DNA from: Pseudogulbenkiania ferrooxidans 2002
Lineage (GTDB): Bacteria; Pseudomonadota; Gammaproteobacteria; Burkholderiales; Chromobacteriaceae
DNA: 64,000 nucleotides
Assembly (NCBI RefSeq): GCF_000174355.1
Contig: NZ_ACIS01000009.1
Span: forward strand, 1-64,000
Direction: 5' to 3'
The stretch's first letter is position 1. Every line of letters starts with the position of its first letter. Shown piece after piece: positions 1-6,740 of the stretch. A program made the position numbers and the translations under genes. The notes beneath the pieces were generated by a model. That model did no database searches. It saw only the letters and a program-made list of their open reading frames with translations, and was not told where the DNA came from.

Positions 1-387
1 AAACTGACACGGGCAGTACGCACGATAGCCAGCATTCGACAACGTCTTTAATACTGGCAATACAAGCGGGATGTTCTACGCCGACCGAGGCTATCCGTCC
101 GAAGCCCGTGAAGCTCAGCTTGCACGGGACGGGATTCCGGAACCGGGATTCAGCGCAAGGGACACGCCAACAAGCCGCTGTCCGAGTGCCAGCAGCAGCG
201 CAACCGCCGCATCGCCAAGGTGCGTGCCCGCGTCGAGCACGTGTTCGCCGTGATCGATCAGATGGGCGGCAAGTTGGTCCGCACAATTGGCCAAGCGCGC
301 GCGAACTTTGCGCTGACGATGATGGCGACCTGTTACAACCTGAAGCGCTTGGTGTTCCTCCGAAAGGCCGGAATCGTGGCCTTCTGA
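1..387 (+). pseudogene. IS5-superfamily transposase remnant, C-terminal part
   Basis: Pieces of a DDE transposase lie in three frames. HDSQH is at about 21–35, YADRGYPSEAREAQL follows from 77, and QRKGHANKPLSECQQQR runs from 151 through the RVEHVF and MATCYNL stretches to the TGA at 385–387. Joining them needs at least three frame changes: one missing base near 35 and two extra G residues near 138 and 146. This can only be a dead copy, unless the G-run changes are read errors. The upstream part is outside the window. The family assignment rests on the conserved ADRGYPS and C-terminal RVEHVFA/NLKRL motifs seen in IS5-type transposases; the exact IS group is not determined. Confidence 0.8.
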
Positions 388-492
388 GCCCTCGAATGGG
401 CTGGATCGCTGCTTTGAGCGGCGATCCGTTGAAGAAAACGAAGCGAACGTCACCGCTGGCATCATGCTGCGGCTGGGTTTACTGAAAATCTC

Positions 493-510
493 GGGTTATT
501 CGAGGTGCCC
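493..510 (+). repeat. Probable right terminal inverted repeat of the IS
   Basis: GGGTTATTCGAGGTGCCC lies about 105 bases after the transposase stop. It looks like the outer end of an IS5-type element. The left end is not in the window, so the inverted partner cannot be shown. The next gene's ATG follows only 8 bases later, so the IS may have cut that gene or its leader. Confidence 0.4.
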
Positions 511-517
511 GCAAATC

Positions 518-796
518 ATGAAAGACCTCACCTTGTTCGCCGCCCTCGACGCCATCGTGCAATTGGCCAACGCCCCCTCAGCATGGACCGGCACCGAGGT
601 CGAGCTGATCGACGCCATCCTTGCCATCACCGGTGCGGAACTCCCTCCGGGGCGACGGGAATGGCTGATCGAGCAACTGGACACCACCGAAGCGCAAGAC
701 ATCCTGTACCGGCGCGGGGTGATGTTTCTTTTCGGCACACATGACAGTCGGGTGTCGGTTGGACCCGGTGTATCGCTTGGATCGGAGGGGAAATGA
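518..796 (+). CDS. Hypothetical phage-like protein, possibly 5'-truncated
   Basis: A 92-residue acidic protein starting MKDLTLFAALDAIV. I do not recognise a domain. The frame is open upstream to 464, but that part lies in IS sequence, so 518 is the first plausible start after the IS end; it may be a relic start of a longer gene. Its stop overlaps the start of the next gene (ATGA at 793–796), which suggests translational coupling and shared function with the phage-like genes downstream. Only its position in this run supports a phage origin. Confidence 0.5.
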   Translation: MKDLTLFAALDAIVQLANAPSAWTGTEVELIDAILAITGAELPPGRREWLIEQLDTTEAQDILYRRGVMFLFGTHDSRVSVGPGVSLGSEGK

Positions 797-1692
797 TGGG
801 CGATCTAATTCCTTTTGAGAGTGGCGGTGAACTCGCCCCATTGTCCGCGCCTGATCTACAACCCGCTGACGCTTGGCAGGTGCCTGCCCCCGATTTCATC
901 ACCGAACACCAATATTCCGAAGGCACCCCCACTTTCTTCGGGGTGCCGCTCGATGGTGCTTCGATGCAGCAAGCGGAACACGCTGTCAGCCAAATGGCGA
1001 CGGTTTTCGAAAGGGACATGGCGCAGTACAGGTTTGATGGCTGGCTGGTGGACGCCGCCATAAATTGGTTTAAATCAAATGCCTTGCTGCCAATTGGCCC
1101 AACAAGTCCGAATCATAATTACCGGCTGCATGGCTTCCGCTTTCCGGCATCGGATCGTGATGCCGTTAATTCATTTCTCAATCACATGGCGCGTGTGAAT
1201 GCACCGCAAAGATTCGTGCAGGCCTGCTTGTGGTGGATTAATCAACTCGGACAGCAGCAACAAACCCAGCAACACCAGCAACACCAACATGCAGCCACTC
1301 TCGACGACCTGACCGATGCCGAATTTGCAATCGTCCAAAAACGTGCCGAGCGTGACCTGGAAAACGGCAAAGCCATTTTGCGACAAAAATGGGGGAGTCA
1401 ATACACGCAGCGCATGAAAGTTGTTCAAGCCCACATCGCCAATCTGCCAGCGGTGCAGCGGGAATTTCTCGAAACAGCGGTTTGTCAGGGCGGGATGCTA
1501 TTGGCCAATGCGCCCGAAACCATTGAACGCCTGTACGCCGAAGCAATCAATAAATCAATAAACCCCGGCAATCTGGCGGGTGAAATCGCTGCCATCGAAC
1601 AGGTAATGAAAACTGATCGCAAGCGCTATAACAGCGACGTTGTTTTGCAGGAAAGACTCAGGGCGCTGTATTCGATGCGCGACGGTAATTAG
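793..1692 (+). CDS. Phage-like structural or scaffold-type hypothetical protein
   Basis: A 299-residue protein preceded by a purine-rich ribosome site (GGAGGGG at 784–790); ATG at 793 and 796 are both usable. Residues 1–130 contain many W and F. A glutamine/histidine-rich linker sits near residues 152–166, followed by a long charged helical region (DLTDAEFAIVQKRAERDLE). It ends in a coiled-coil-like tail with GEIAAIEQVMKTDRKRY. The tail resembles the C-terminal part of phage capsid assembly or scaffold proteins as I know them, but this is a weak resemblance. Neighbours overlap it or follow within 12 bases, as in phage morphogenesis operons. Confidence 0.5.
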   Translation: MMGDLIPFESGGELAPLSAPDLQPADAWQVPAPDFITEHQYSEGTPTFFGVPLDGASMQQAEHAVSQMATVFERDMAQYRFDGWLVDAAINWFKSNALLPIGPTSPNHNYRLHGFRFPASDRDAVNSFLNHMARVNAPQRFVQACLWWINQLGQQQQTQQHQQHQHAATLDDLTDAEFAIVQKRAERDLENGKAILRQKWGSQYTQRMKVVQAHIANLPAVQREFLETAVCQGGMLLANAPETIERLYAEAINKSINPGNLAGEIAAIEQVMKTDRKRYNSDVVLQERLRALYSMRDGN

Positions 1693-1704
1693 GAGGAAAT
1701 GGAA

Positions 1705-2013
1705 ATGGCTTACTCTTCAACAAATCCGGTTCGGAAGCTGATCGATTTCGGCATTACGTCTGCCGGTAGTTTTTGGGCATATGAAAGCACGCACGCTCAC
1801 GCCGCCGTCGAGGCCGCTGGCTTCTTTTCCGGCTGTGCCTTTGGCAGTCCGGGCAATAACGCCGTGGGAATGCGCGTGGGCGATCTGCTCGTGAATATTA
1901 ACCAATCGACTGCCGGTACATCGGCAATCACGCTGCATCGGGTGACTTCGATTTCCACGTCTACGGGATTCGGCAGTGCGCTGAATGTGACCGTGTCGGC
2001 GGCATCGTCATGA
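1705..2013 (+). CDS. Small phage-like virion-associated hypothetical protein
   Basis: 102 residues starting MAYSSTNPVRKLIDFG. The ATG at 1705 is chosen over 1699 because AGGAGG at 1691–1696 sits 8 bases upstream of it but only 2 bases from 1699. The protein has the pattern of small phage proteins found near capsid genes: N-terminal MAYS..NPV, a central W-Y segment, a G(M/N)RVGDLL strand and a C-terminal V/T/S-rich beta strand. I infer a head or decoration role from that pattern and the context; it is not proven. It ends in an ATGA overlap with the next gene. Confidence 0.5.
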   Translation: MAYSSTNPVRKLIDFGITSAGSFWAYESTHAHAAVEAAGFFSGCAFGSPGNNAVGMRVGDLLVNINQSTAGTSAITLHRVTSISTSTGFGSALNVTVSAASS

Positions 2014-2405
2014 TTACCAAGCTCGACTTGATCGCTCGGAAGTTAGGACTTCAGGGTGAAGGTGGCCCACGGCCAGCGCCAGCCCCGGCGCGCCAAGCGC
2101 CCAAGCTGGCGGCACTGGTGCGAGAGCTGAACGCCGTGCCAGCACCACGCCCGGCACCTACGCCAGCGCCCGCCCGGCCCAAGCCACGGCTCACCAGCAT
2201 TGCGCTGAAGCGCAATGCGGATGGGCGGATCGCCGCCGTTTCCATCACCGCCAGCAACGGCGCTCGGCATCACCTCGTAGCCCAGCGCGATCAGCTTGGC
2301 CGGATTAATGCCTTCGTCACCGACGACCGAACCACATGGCGGGTGCAGCGTGGCTTTAACGGCGAACCAACAGGGGTGGTGCCGATTGAGGAGCACGACA
2401 AATGA
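2010..2405 (+). CDS. Pro/Ala-rich hypothetical phage-like protein
   Basis: 131 residues. The ATG at 2010 overlaps the previous TGA, and its own TGA overlaps the next ATG at 2402. Residues 1–18 are a short helix (LDLIARKLGLQ). Residues 19–60 are a proline/alanine linker with repeated PAPAP units. Residues 60–125 form a compact domain rich in basic residues and beta-prone segments (ITASNGARHHLV, RINAFVTDD). I do not recognise the family. The layout resembles small linker-tethered proteins of phage operons. Confidence 0.45.
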   Translation: MITKLDLIARKLGLQGEGGPRPAPAPARQAPKLAALVRELNAVPAPRPAPTPAPARPKPRLTSIALKRNADGRIAAVSITASNGARHHLVAQRDQLGRINAFVTDDRTTWRVQRGFNGEPTGVVPIEEHDK

Positions 2406-2572
2406 AAAGTCTGATTAGCGGCGAAGCAGACGCTGAGCTGCTCGGCTTTGTGGTGGACGCGCTGCAAGACGCCGACCTACCGCCCGAGGGCGTGTTGATC
2501 ACGGTGAAGTACGGCGCACCGGGTGAATTTCCGACGTTCGAAGTGCGCCCGCTAGGGGGGGATATGAAATGA
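2402..2572 (+). CDS. 56-residue hypothetical protein in phage-like run
   Basis: The frame begins MKSLISGEADAELLGFVV and ends LGGDMK. Start and stop both overlap neighbours in ATGA fashion (2402–2405 and 2569–2572), which is the main support for it being translated. It is acidic with a helix followed by a strand. No family is recognised. Confidence 0.45.
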   Translation: MKSLISGEADAELLGFVVDALQDADLPPEGVLITVKYGAPGEFPTFEVRPLGGDMK

Positions 2573-2691
2573 AACGCCTGATCCCGACCACCGCCACCCC
2601 ATGGCACCCGCGCCGCCCTGCACGTCCAGCCGCCATGGCACCGAAGCCGCTGCCGCCGCTGGTGCAGGCACTGCTGTCGAGGACCGGGTGA
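2569..2691 (+). CDS. 40-residue basic hypothetical protein in phage-like run
   Basis: MKRLIPTTATPWHPRRPARP begins this very short proline/arginine-rich frame. It starts inside the stop of the preceding gene and its TGA (2689–2691) overlaps the next ATG at 2691. Four consecutive coupled overlaps with no gap are unlikely by chance, so it is probably translated at least as a coupling device. Nothing is known of its function. Confidence 0.4.
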   Translation: MKRLIPTTATPWHPRRPARPAAMAPKPLPPLVQALLSRTG

Positions 2692-3185
2692 TGTCACGAC
2701 CACCGGGGTTGCCCAAGACGGGCGGACGTAAACCCGGTTCGCCCAACAGGAACCAGCTGACCGAAGACATGCGGAAGTCTATCGTCGCCGTTTTCAAGAA
2801 GATGGGCGGCACCCGGTGGCTGCTCGATTGGGCGAAGGAGAACGAAACCGAGTTCGTGCGGCTGGTGCTGTCGCGGGTGCTGCCAGCGGCACCACGCGAC
2901 GACTCGCCGAACTTGGTTATCAACACCGGCCCACAGGTCAATGTCGATGAATTGAGCGATCTTCAGGCTGCCAGTCGCATCGCATTTGCCCTTCAGACCT
3001 TCGCCGCCGAGCGACTGGAGCCACAGCTCATCGAGGGCGAACATGTGAAGCCAGCGCCAGCCGAGCCGACACCAACCCCAGCGCCAGCACCACAAGCCCC
3101 CGAGCCAGCGTCAGAGGCTGAGCGAGAAGTCGCCCACTTCGGCAGCGGTGCCGAGCAGGGCGTCAAGCGGCGGAACCTGCTGTAA
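2691..3185 (+). CDS. Terminase-small-subunit-like (DUF5681-type) protein
   Basis: 164 residues from the ATG at 2691; an in-frame ATG at 2601 is rejected because 2691 gives the ATGA coupling used throughout this run. Residues 5–20 (GLPKTGGRKPGSPNRN) are the G-R-P/K-G-S-x-N-K type N-terminal motif seen in DUF5681 and some phage small terminase-like proteins. It is followed by a helical region (MRKSIVAVFKKMGG, WAKENETEFVRLVLSRVLP). Residues 115–145 are a Pro/Ala linker. The expected large terminase gene does not follow, so the module is a remnant or sits at its edge. Confidence 0.55.
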   Translation: MSRPPGLPKTGGRKPGSPNRNQLTEDMRKSIVAVFKKMGGTRWLLDWAKENETEFVRLVLSRVLPAAPRDDSPNLVINTGPQVNVDELSDLQAASRIAFALQTFAAERLEPQLIEGEHVKPAPAEPTPTPAPAPQAPEPASEAEREVAHFGSGAEQGVKRRNLL

Positions 3186-3269
3186 GTCGAACAGGTCGAG
3201 CTGCACAGGTTGGCCTAGGTCGAGTTCAAGCTGGGGAGTGAAGTCTACGACTTCTAGGTGGGTGTCCAT
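3111..3269 (-). CDS. Possible 52-residue mini-ORF with sliding-clamp-binding motif
   Basis: A minus-strand frame starts MDTHLEVVDFTPQLELDLGQ and contains PVQLDLFDLQQ near residues 22–32. QLDLF is the consensus pentapeptide that binds the bacterial beta sliding clamp. AAGGA lies about 8 bases before the ATG. The 3' half overlaps, antisense, the end of the terminase-like gene. The protein is acidic and leucine-rich. Function as a clamp-binding phage peptide is inference only; the frame may be accidental. Confidence 0.3.
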   Translation of the reverse strand: MDTHLEVVDFTPQLELDLGQPVQLDLFDLQQVPPLDALLGTAAEVGDFSLSL

Positions 3270-3623
3270 GATGCAGTTCCTTAGCTGAATTTCTCAAGCG
3301 CCCGCAAAGAGCAAATCGGCGCTTCACCAATTATAGAAGAAACCCCAGCGTCGGTTATTCAGAATTAAAACCATAACAAATAGGCTCGATCGGAATGACT
3401 GCTTCCCTCCGCTGCGAGGGTCGGCAGCCGCGCCAAAGAAGTTAGAAGCACATTGTCTAACAATATTGTGCCCAATCAAAGCAGTCTTCTTCGTCATCAG
3501 CTCTGAGCGCCGCTTAGAACCAACTCCAGCCATTTCCCTTACACTGTTTCCTGCTAGCCAATCGTAGTTATCTGCGAGACATTCATGCACAGGTTGAGAA
3601 TGGAAAAAAACCGTTCAAATTGC
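3270..3623. other. Gene-poor AT-rich stretch after phage-like run
   Basis: No convincing gene. An 88-codon minus-strand frame (3324–3590) lacks a ribosome site and recognisable protein character. Base composition drops sharply relative to the flanks, marking a junction between the phage-like DNA and the AT-rich methyltransferase segment. Confidence 0.5.
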
Positions 3624-4274
3624 TTAATCAGATGTCTTAACCAAATAAAATTGGTATGAGGGCAGTCCGTGCACAATCTTTATTTTGTCGTAAAAAATAT
3701 TTGAAAATGCATCAATTGCCATTTTAGGAATTTTTAGCGGTGTATTATGCATTTCATAACCGAAATTCCACAAATAATCGTCAAATACCATTAGCCCACC
3801 CACTTTGAGTAGTGGGAATGAAAGGACTGCATCGGTTAGAACATCAGCCGCAGTATGTGATCCATCAACATAGACTAGGTCAAATGCATTATGTAGATTT
3901 TGGGAGATCAGATTGGCACATCCCATCAAAGAAGTCATCTTGAGCTTTGACAGGTGGATGTCATTTGCTACTTTGCTGGAAGCAATCTGAACATTGTGAT
4001 CAAATCGACGTTCAACAGCTCCCATGTCATGGTCGAAGGCAACATGTTCGTCACTTCCTCCCCATGTATCAATGCAGACCAAATTGACAGAATTTTTTGC
4101 CCCACACTGTTCAATCATGAAACAGGTTGAGTTACCTTCATAGGACCCAATTTCTAAAATAGATTGGTAGCTCCCCGATTTTAAGAGCGCAGTCCACACA
4201 CTCCGCAGATCTACCTCTACCCCCCGCTCATACACATTACCGCCAAACCAGTCATTGGTGAATTGATATTCCAT
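3624..4274 (-). CDS. Class I SAM-dependent methyltransferase (Methyltransf_24-like)
   Basis: 216 residues. ILEIGSYEGNST near residues 39–50 is the glycine-rich SAM motif I. LVCIDTWGG near 65–73 is the acidic end of strand 2. FDLVYVDGSHTAADV near 131–145 and GGLMVFDDYLW near 157–168 match the later strands of class I enzymes that methylate small molecules or sugars (Methyltransf_24 group). The substrate is unknown. The gene stands alone, is far richer in A+T than the core, and sits between mobile-element remnants, so horizontal acquisition is likely. It may come from a surface polysaccharide locus, where this family is common. Confidence 0.75.
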   Translation of the reverse strand: MEYQFTNDWFGGNVYERGVEVDLRSVWTALLKSGSYQSILEIGSYEGNSTCFMIEQCGAKNSVNLVCIDTWGGSDEHVAFDHDMGAVERRFDHNVQIASSKVANDIHLSKLKMTSLMGCANLISQNLHNAFDLVYVDGSHTAADVLTDAVLSFPLLKVGGLMVFDDYLWNFGYEMHNTPLKIPKMAIDAFSNIFYDKIKIVHGLPSYQFYLVKTSD

Positions 4275-4734
4275 TTGATAACCTTATAAAGATAGGGCTG
4301 CATTGCTCAACATGAGTAATCCACAACAAAGTATACTTTTTTGCGCATGGATGCGTAAGGAAAGCAGGGACCGATAGAAAACAGTTAGGACATTCATGTA
4401 TTGGCGATGTCCATTGCTGGCCGATAGTGGTCATGCTATCACAATGGCATGAGCGTCCGCTTTGGCCGAACTAGAGGCTGCTGGTGGATGTGCTTCGAAC
4501 CACTGCTATGGGTCGAAAGTAAGTATTCCTCATGTCAGAAAGCCGACATTGGGCTTCGCGGCATGGAGGATGACGAGTATGTAGCCCTGAACTGACATAC
4601 AGGGCTGGTGGGATGGAAGACAGCTATGGCCGAGTTGTTCACGTAGGCCAAACGGCAGCTTACAGGGTCAAGCAGCCAATCCAATGGCACGCATCCAGAT
4701 TTGCCAACCGGCAGATTGTGGCCGCTAGCAGCTA
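4275..4734. other. No clear gene; short dyad
   Basis: I see no supported gene. A dyad AGCCCTG/CAGGGCT (4583–4606) lacks a T tract. A 60-codon minus frame upstream of the methyltransferase has no features. This is probably decayed accessory DNA. Confidence 0.4.
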
Positions 4735-4891
4735 TTGTATAGCATTGTCATTATCGCCCGCTGTGTTCCAGAGTGGAGTCAGTCAGAGGAGGAGCCAAGC
4801 CAGCCGGTGCGCTACCGTATCGGCGGGCGGGTGTACTACGAGGCAGGATGTCGAGGCGTGGATCAAGGCGCAGCGGCGCAAGGGTGCCTGA
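4735..4891 (+). pseudogene. Broken excisionase/AlpA-like DNA-binding protein
   Basis: Two frames together give the second half of a small helix-turn-helix protein: PVRYRIGGRVYYE in one frame (about 4803–4841) and QDVEAWIKAQRRKGA ending at 4891 in the next. One extra base near 4842–4846 splits them. The R-Y-R-x-G-x-R-V-x-Y...DVEAW pattern is typical of phage-type excisionase or AlpA-like regulators. The N-terminal recognition helix is poorly preserved. Its presence agrees with this being the scar of an integrated element. Family assignment is by motif only. Confidence 0.4.
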
Positions 4892-5270
4892 TCAGTGTCT
4901 ACAGCGCGCATGTGGCCGACACCATCAGGACCGTGAGAAGGAACTTGAACTTGTGACGCGGAGTAGTACGGCTTTGCCCTATGCCCTACAATGTGCGACA
5001 GAGCATTCGTGGCTGAAAGACAACACCCACGATAGGCAGGCTCCCTGATGTAACCCCGGTGTTGCCCCGGCCTGCGTAACCCCAATCTGCCATACCGCTG
5101 TAAGCCCCGCCAGATAAGGGTTTCGGCCCTAACCCTTACCCTGTTGAACTCAGATCGAGCATCCCGGTTTTTTTGCGCCATAGGTGACGGCAAGCAGGGT
5201 AATTTTCTTCAATACGGCCCGATGCGGGCCCCCTATCCTCGACCGGGTGTTCCCCACTCACGAGGTCATC
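4892..5270. other. Gene-free stretch before lysE-type gene
   Basis: No supported gene; frames here are short and lack ribosome sites. The last ~30 bases should hold the leader of the exporter gene. No clear promoter is visible. Confidence 0.4.
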
Positions 5271-5849
5271 ATGCAAGTTCTACTCTCCATGGCCGCCTTC
5301 GCGCTCGCCGCCTCCATCTCGCCCGGACCGGTCAATATCGTTGCTCTCGGCAGCGGAGCCAGTCACGGCTTCACGGCCAGTCTGCGCCATGTCAGCGGCG
5401 CGACCGTCGGCTTTACCGTGCTCCTGTTGCTGACGGGGCTGGGGCTGAACGAATTGCTGGCCGGCTGGCCCGCCGCAAGCCGACTCCTGCAATGGGGCGG
5501 GATCGCCTTCCTGCTATACCTGGCCTGGAAACTGGCCAGCGACAACGGGGAACTGGGCCAGAACCAGCAACGCTGCCCCTCCTTCCGTCACGGCGCCATC
5601 ATGCAGTGGCTGAACCCGAAAGCCTGGCTGGCTGCCCTAGCCGGGATGGGAGCCTACGCCAGCGACGGCAACCACTCACTGATCTGGCAGTTTGCCGCCA
5701 TCTACTTCGTCATCTGCTACCTGTCGATCGCCTGCTGGGCCTACGCCGGGGCCCGGCTGCAACACCTGCTGCGCCACCCTGCACGCATGCGCCTGTTCAA
5801 CCGCCTGCTGGCCCTACTGCTGGCCGGGAGCACGCTGTATCTGTTGTAG
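5271..5849 (+). CDS. LysE/RhtB-family amino acid exporter
   Basis: 192 residues from the ATG at 5271, chosen because it begins directly with the first membrane helix (MQVLLSMAAFALAASISPGP). SPGPVNIVALGSGASHG at residues 16–32 is the family's signature around the first helix. Four or five further hydrophobic segments follow, with the NPKAWLAALAG motif near residue 114 typical of LysE/RhtB proteins. These inner-membrane carriers export amino acids such as lysine, arginine, threonine or homoserine; the substrate cannot be assigned. It is convergent with an AraC-type gene 11 bases beyond its stop, a pairing often seen for LysE exporters. Confidence 0.88.
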   Translation: MQVLLSMAAFALAASISPGPVNIVALGSGASHGFTASLRHVSGATVGFTVLLLLTGLGLNELLAGWPAASRLLQWGGIAFLLYLAWKLASDNGELGQNQQRCPSFRHGAIMQWLNPKAWLAALAGMGAYASDGNHSLIWQFAAIYFVICYLSIACWAYAGARLQHLLRHPARMRLFNRLLALLLAGSTLYLL

Positions 5850-5860
5850 ACACCCCCTGC

Positions 5861-6685
5861 TTAGCGCCGCGCCTGGCAATACTGTCCGGGCGTGGCGGCC
5901 ACCAGCCGTTTGAAAACACGCTGAAAATGCGCCTGATCGGCGAAACCCAATGACTGGGCCACATCGACAATCCGATGACCTCTTCGCAGCAGCGTCTTGC
6001 CACGTTGAATGCGACAGTTCAGCAGATACTCGTGCGGCGTCATGTGATAACGCTGGCGAAAAGCGCGGATCAGGTAGGAAGAAGACAAGGAGGCTGCGGA
6101 ACAGATGTCCTGCAAACTCAGTTCCGCCGCATAATGGTCATTGATATAGTCCGCTGCCTGTTGCAGCCTGTCATGGGGCTCGCTCTCGCTGCGGCCCGCC
6201 GGCTGCAAGATGGACTGCACCGAACTGAAGAACTCCACCGCCTCGCCCTGCTTCTGCAACGCCGTGGATGCGCCATCACGACAGAGCGCCACCAGCCTCC
6301 CCAGCCGGCGATACAGTCGGGCATCCTGGCTCAGCCGAGACTGGAAGGGATGGAAATCCTGATTGGCACTCAGGCCCAACTCCCTTTGCAAGTCTGCCAG
6401 CCAGACGGTATCCACGTACAGCATGTGATAGGACCACGGCTGGTCCGCAATGGGATTGCAGGCATGCACCTCGCCCGGGTTCATCAACACCACATCGCCA
6501 CGGCCCACGGCATGGCTTGCCTGTTCATTCAGGTACGTGCTACATCCGCCGGTGATGGCGCCAATGGAAAAATGCTCGTGCGAGTGGCGCGCATAGCACA
6601 CCTGGCGACCATCCTGGATGGTGCGCAACTCCAGAAAAGGCAGCGCCGGGTCGCGCCAGAACAAGGGCTTGGCATCGGAACTCAT
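5861..6685 (-). CDS. AraC-family transcriptional regulator
   Basis: 274 residues. The N-terminal half (about 20–150) has the cupin-like AraC sensing fold: RHSHEHFSIGAITGG and GDVVLMNPGEVHACNP. The C-terminal ~100 residues carry two helix-turn-helix units, ending LGFADQAHFQRVFKRLVAATPGQY, which is the classic AraC signature. The sensing domain resembles those of regulators linked to LysE-type exporters, and the convergent neighbour is such an exporter. That it controls this exporter is inference; no operator is identified. Confidence 0.9.
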   Translation of the reverse strand: MSSDAKPLFWRDPALPFLELRTIQDGRQVCYARHSHEHFSIGAITGGCSTYLNEQASHAVGRGDVVLMNPGEVHACNPIADQPWSYHMLYVDTVWLADLQRELGLSANQDFHPFQSRLSQDARLYRRLGRLVALCRDGASTALQKQGEAVEFFSSVQSILQPAGRSESEPHDRLQQAADYINDHYAAELSLQDICSAASLSSSYLIRAFRQRYHMTPHEYLLNCRIQRGKTLLRRGHRIVDVAQSLGFADQAHFQRVFKRLVAATPGQYCQARR

Positions 6686-6740
6686 GCCAACATGATAGCA
6701 CGCTACATCCCGCTCAAATCCAACCCAGCGGTATCAGGCT

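Noticed and set aside
3324..3590. 88-codon minus-strand frame before the methyltransferase
   Set aside because: No ribosome site, no domain and unusual composition; considered chance.
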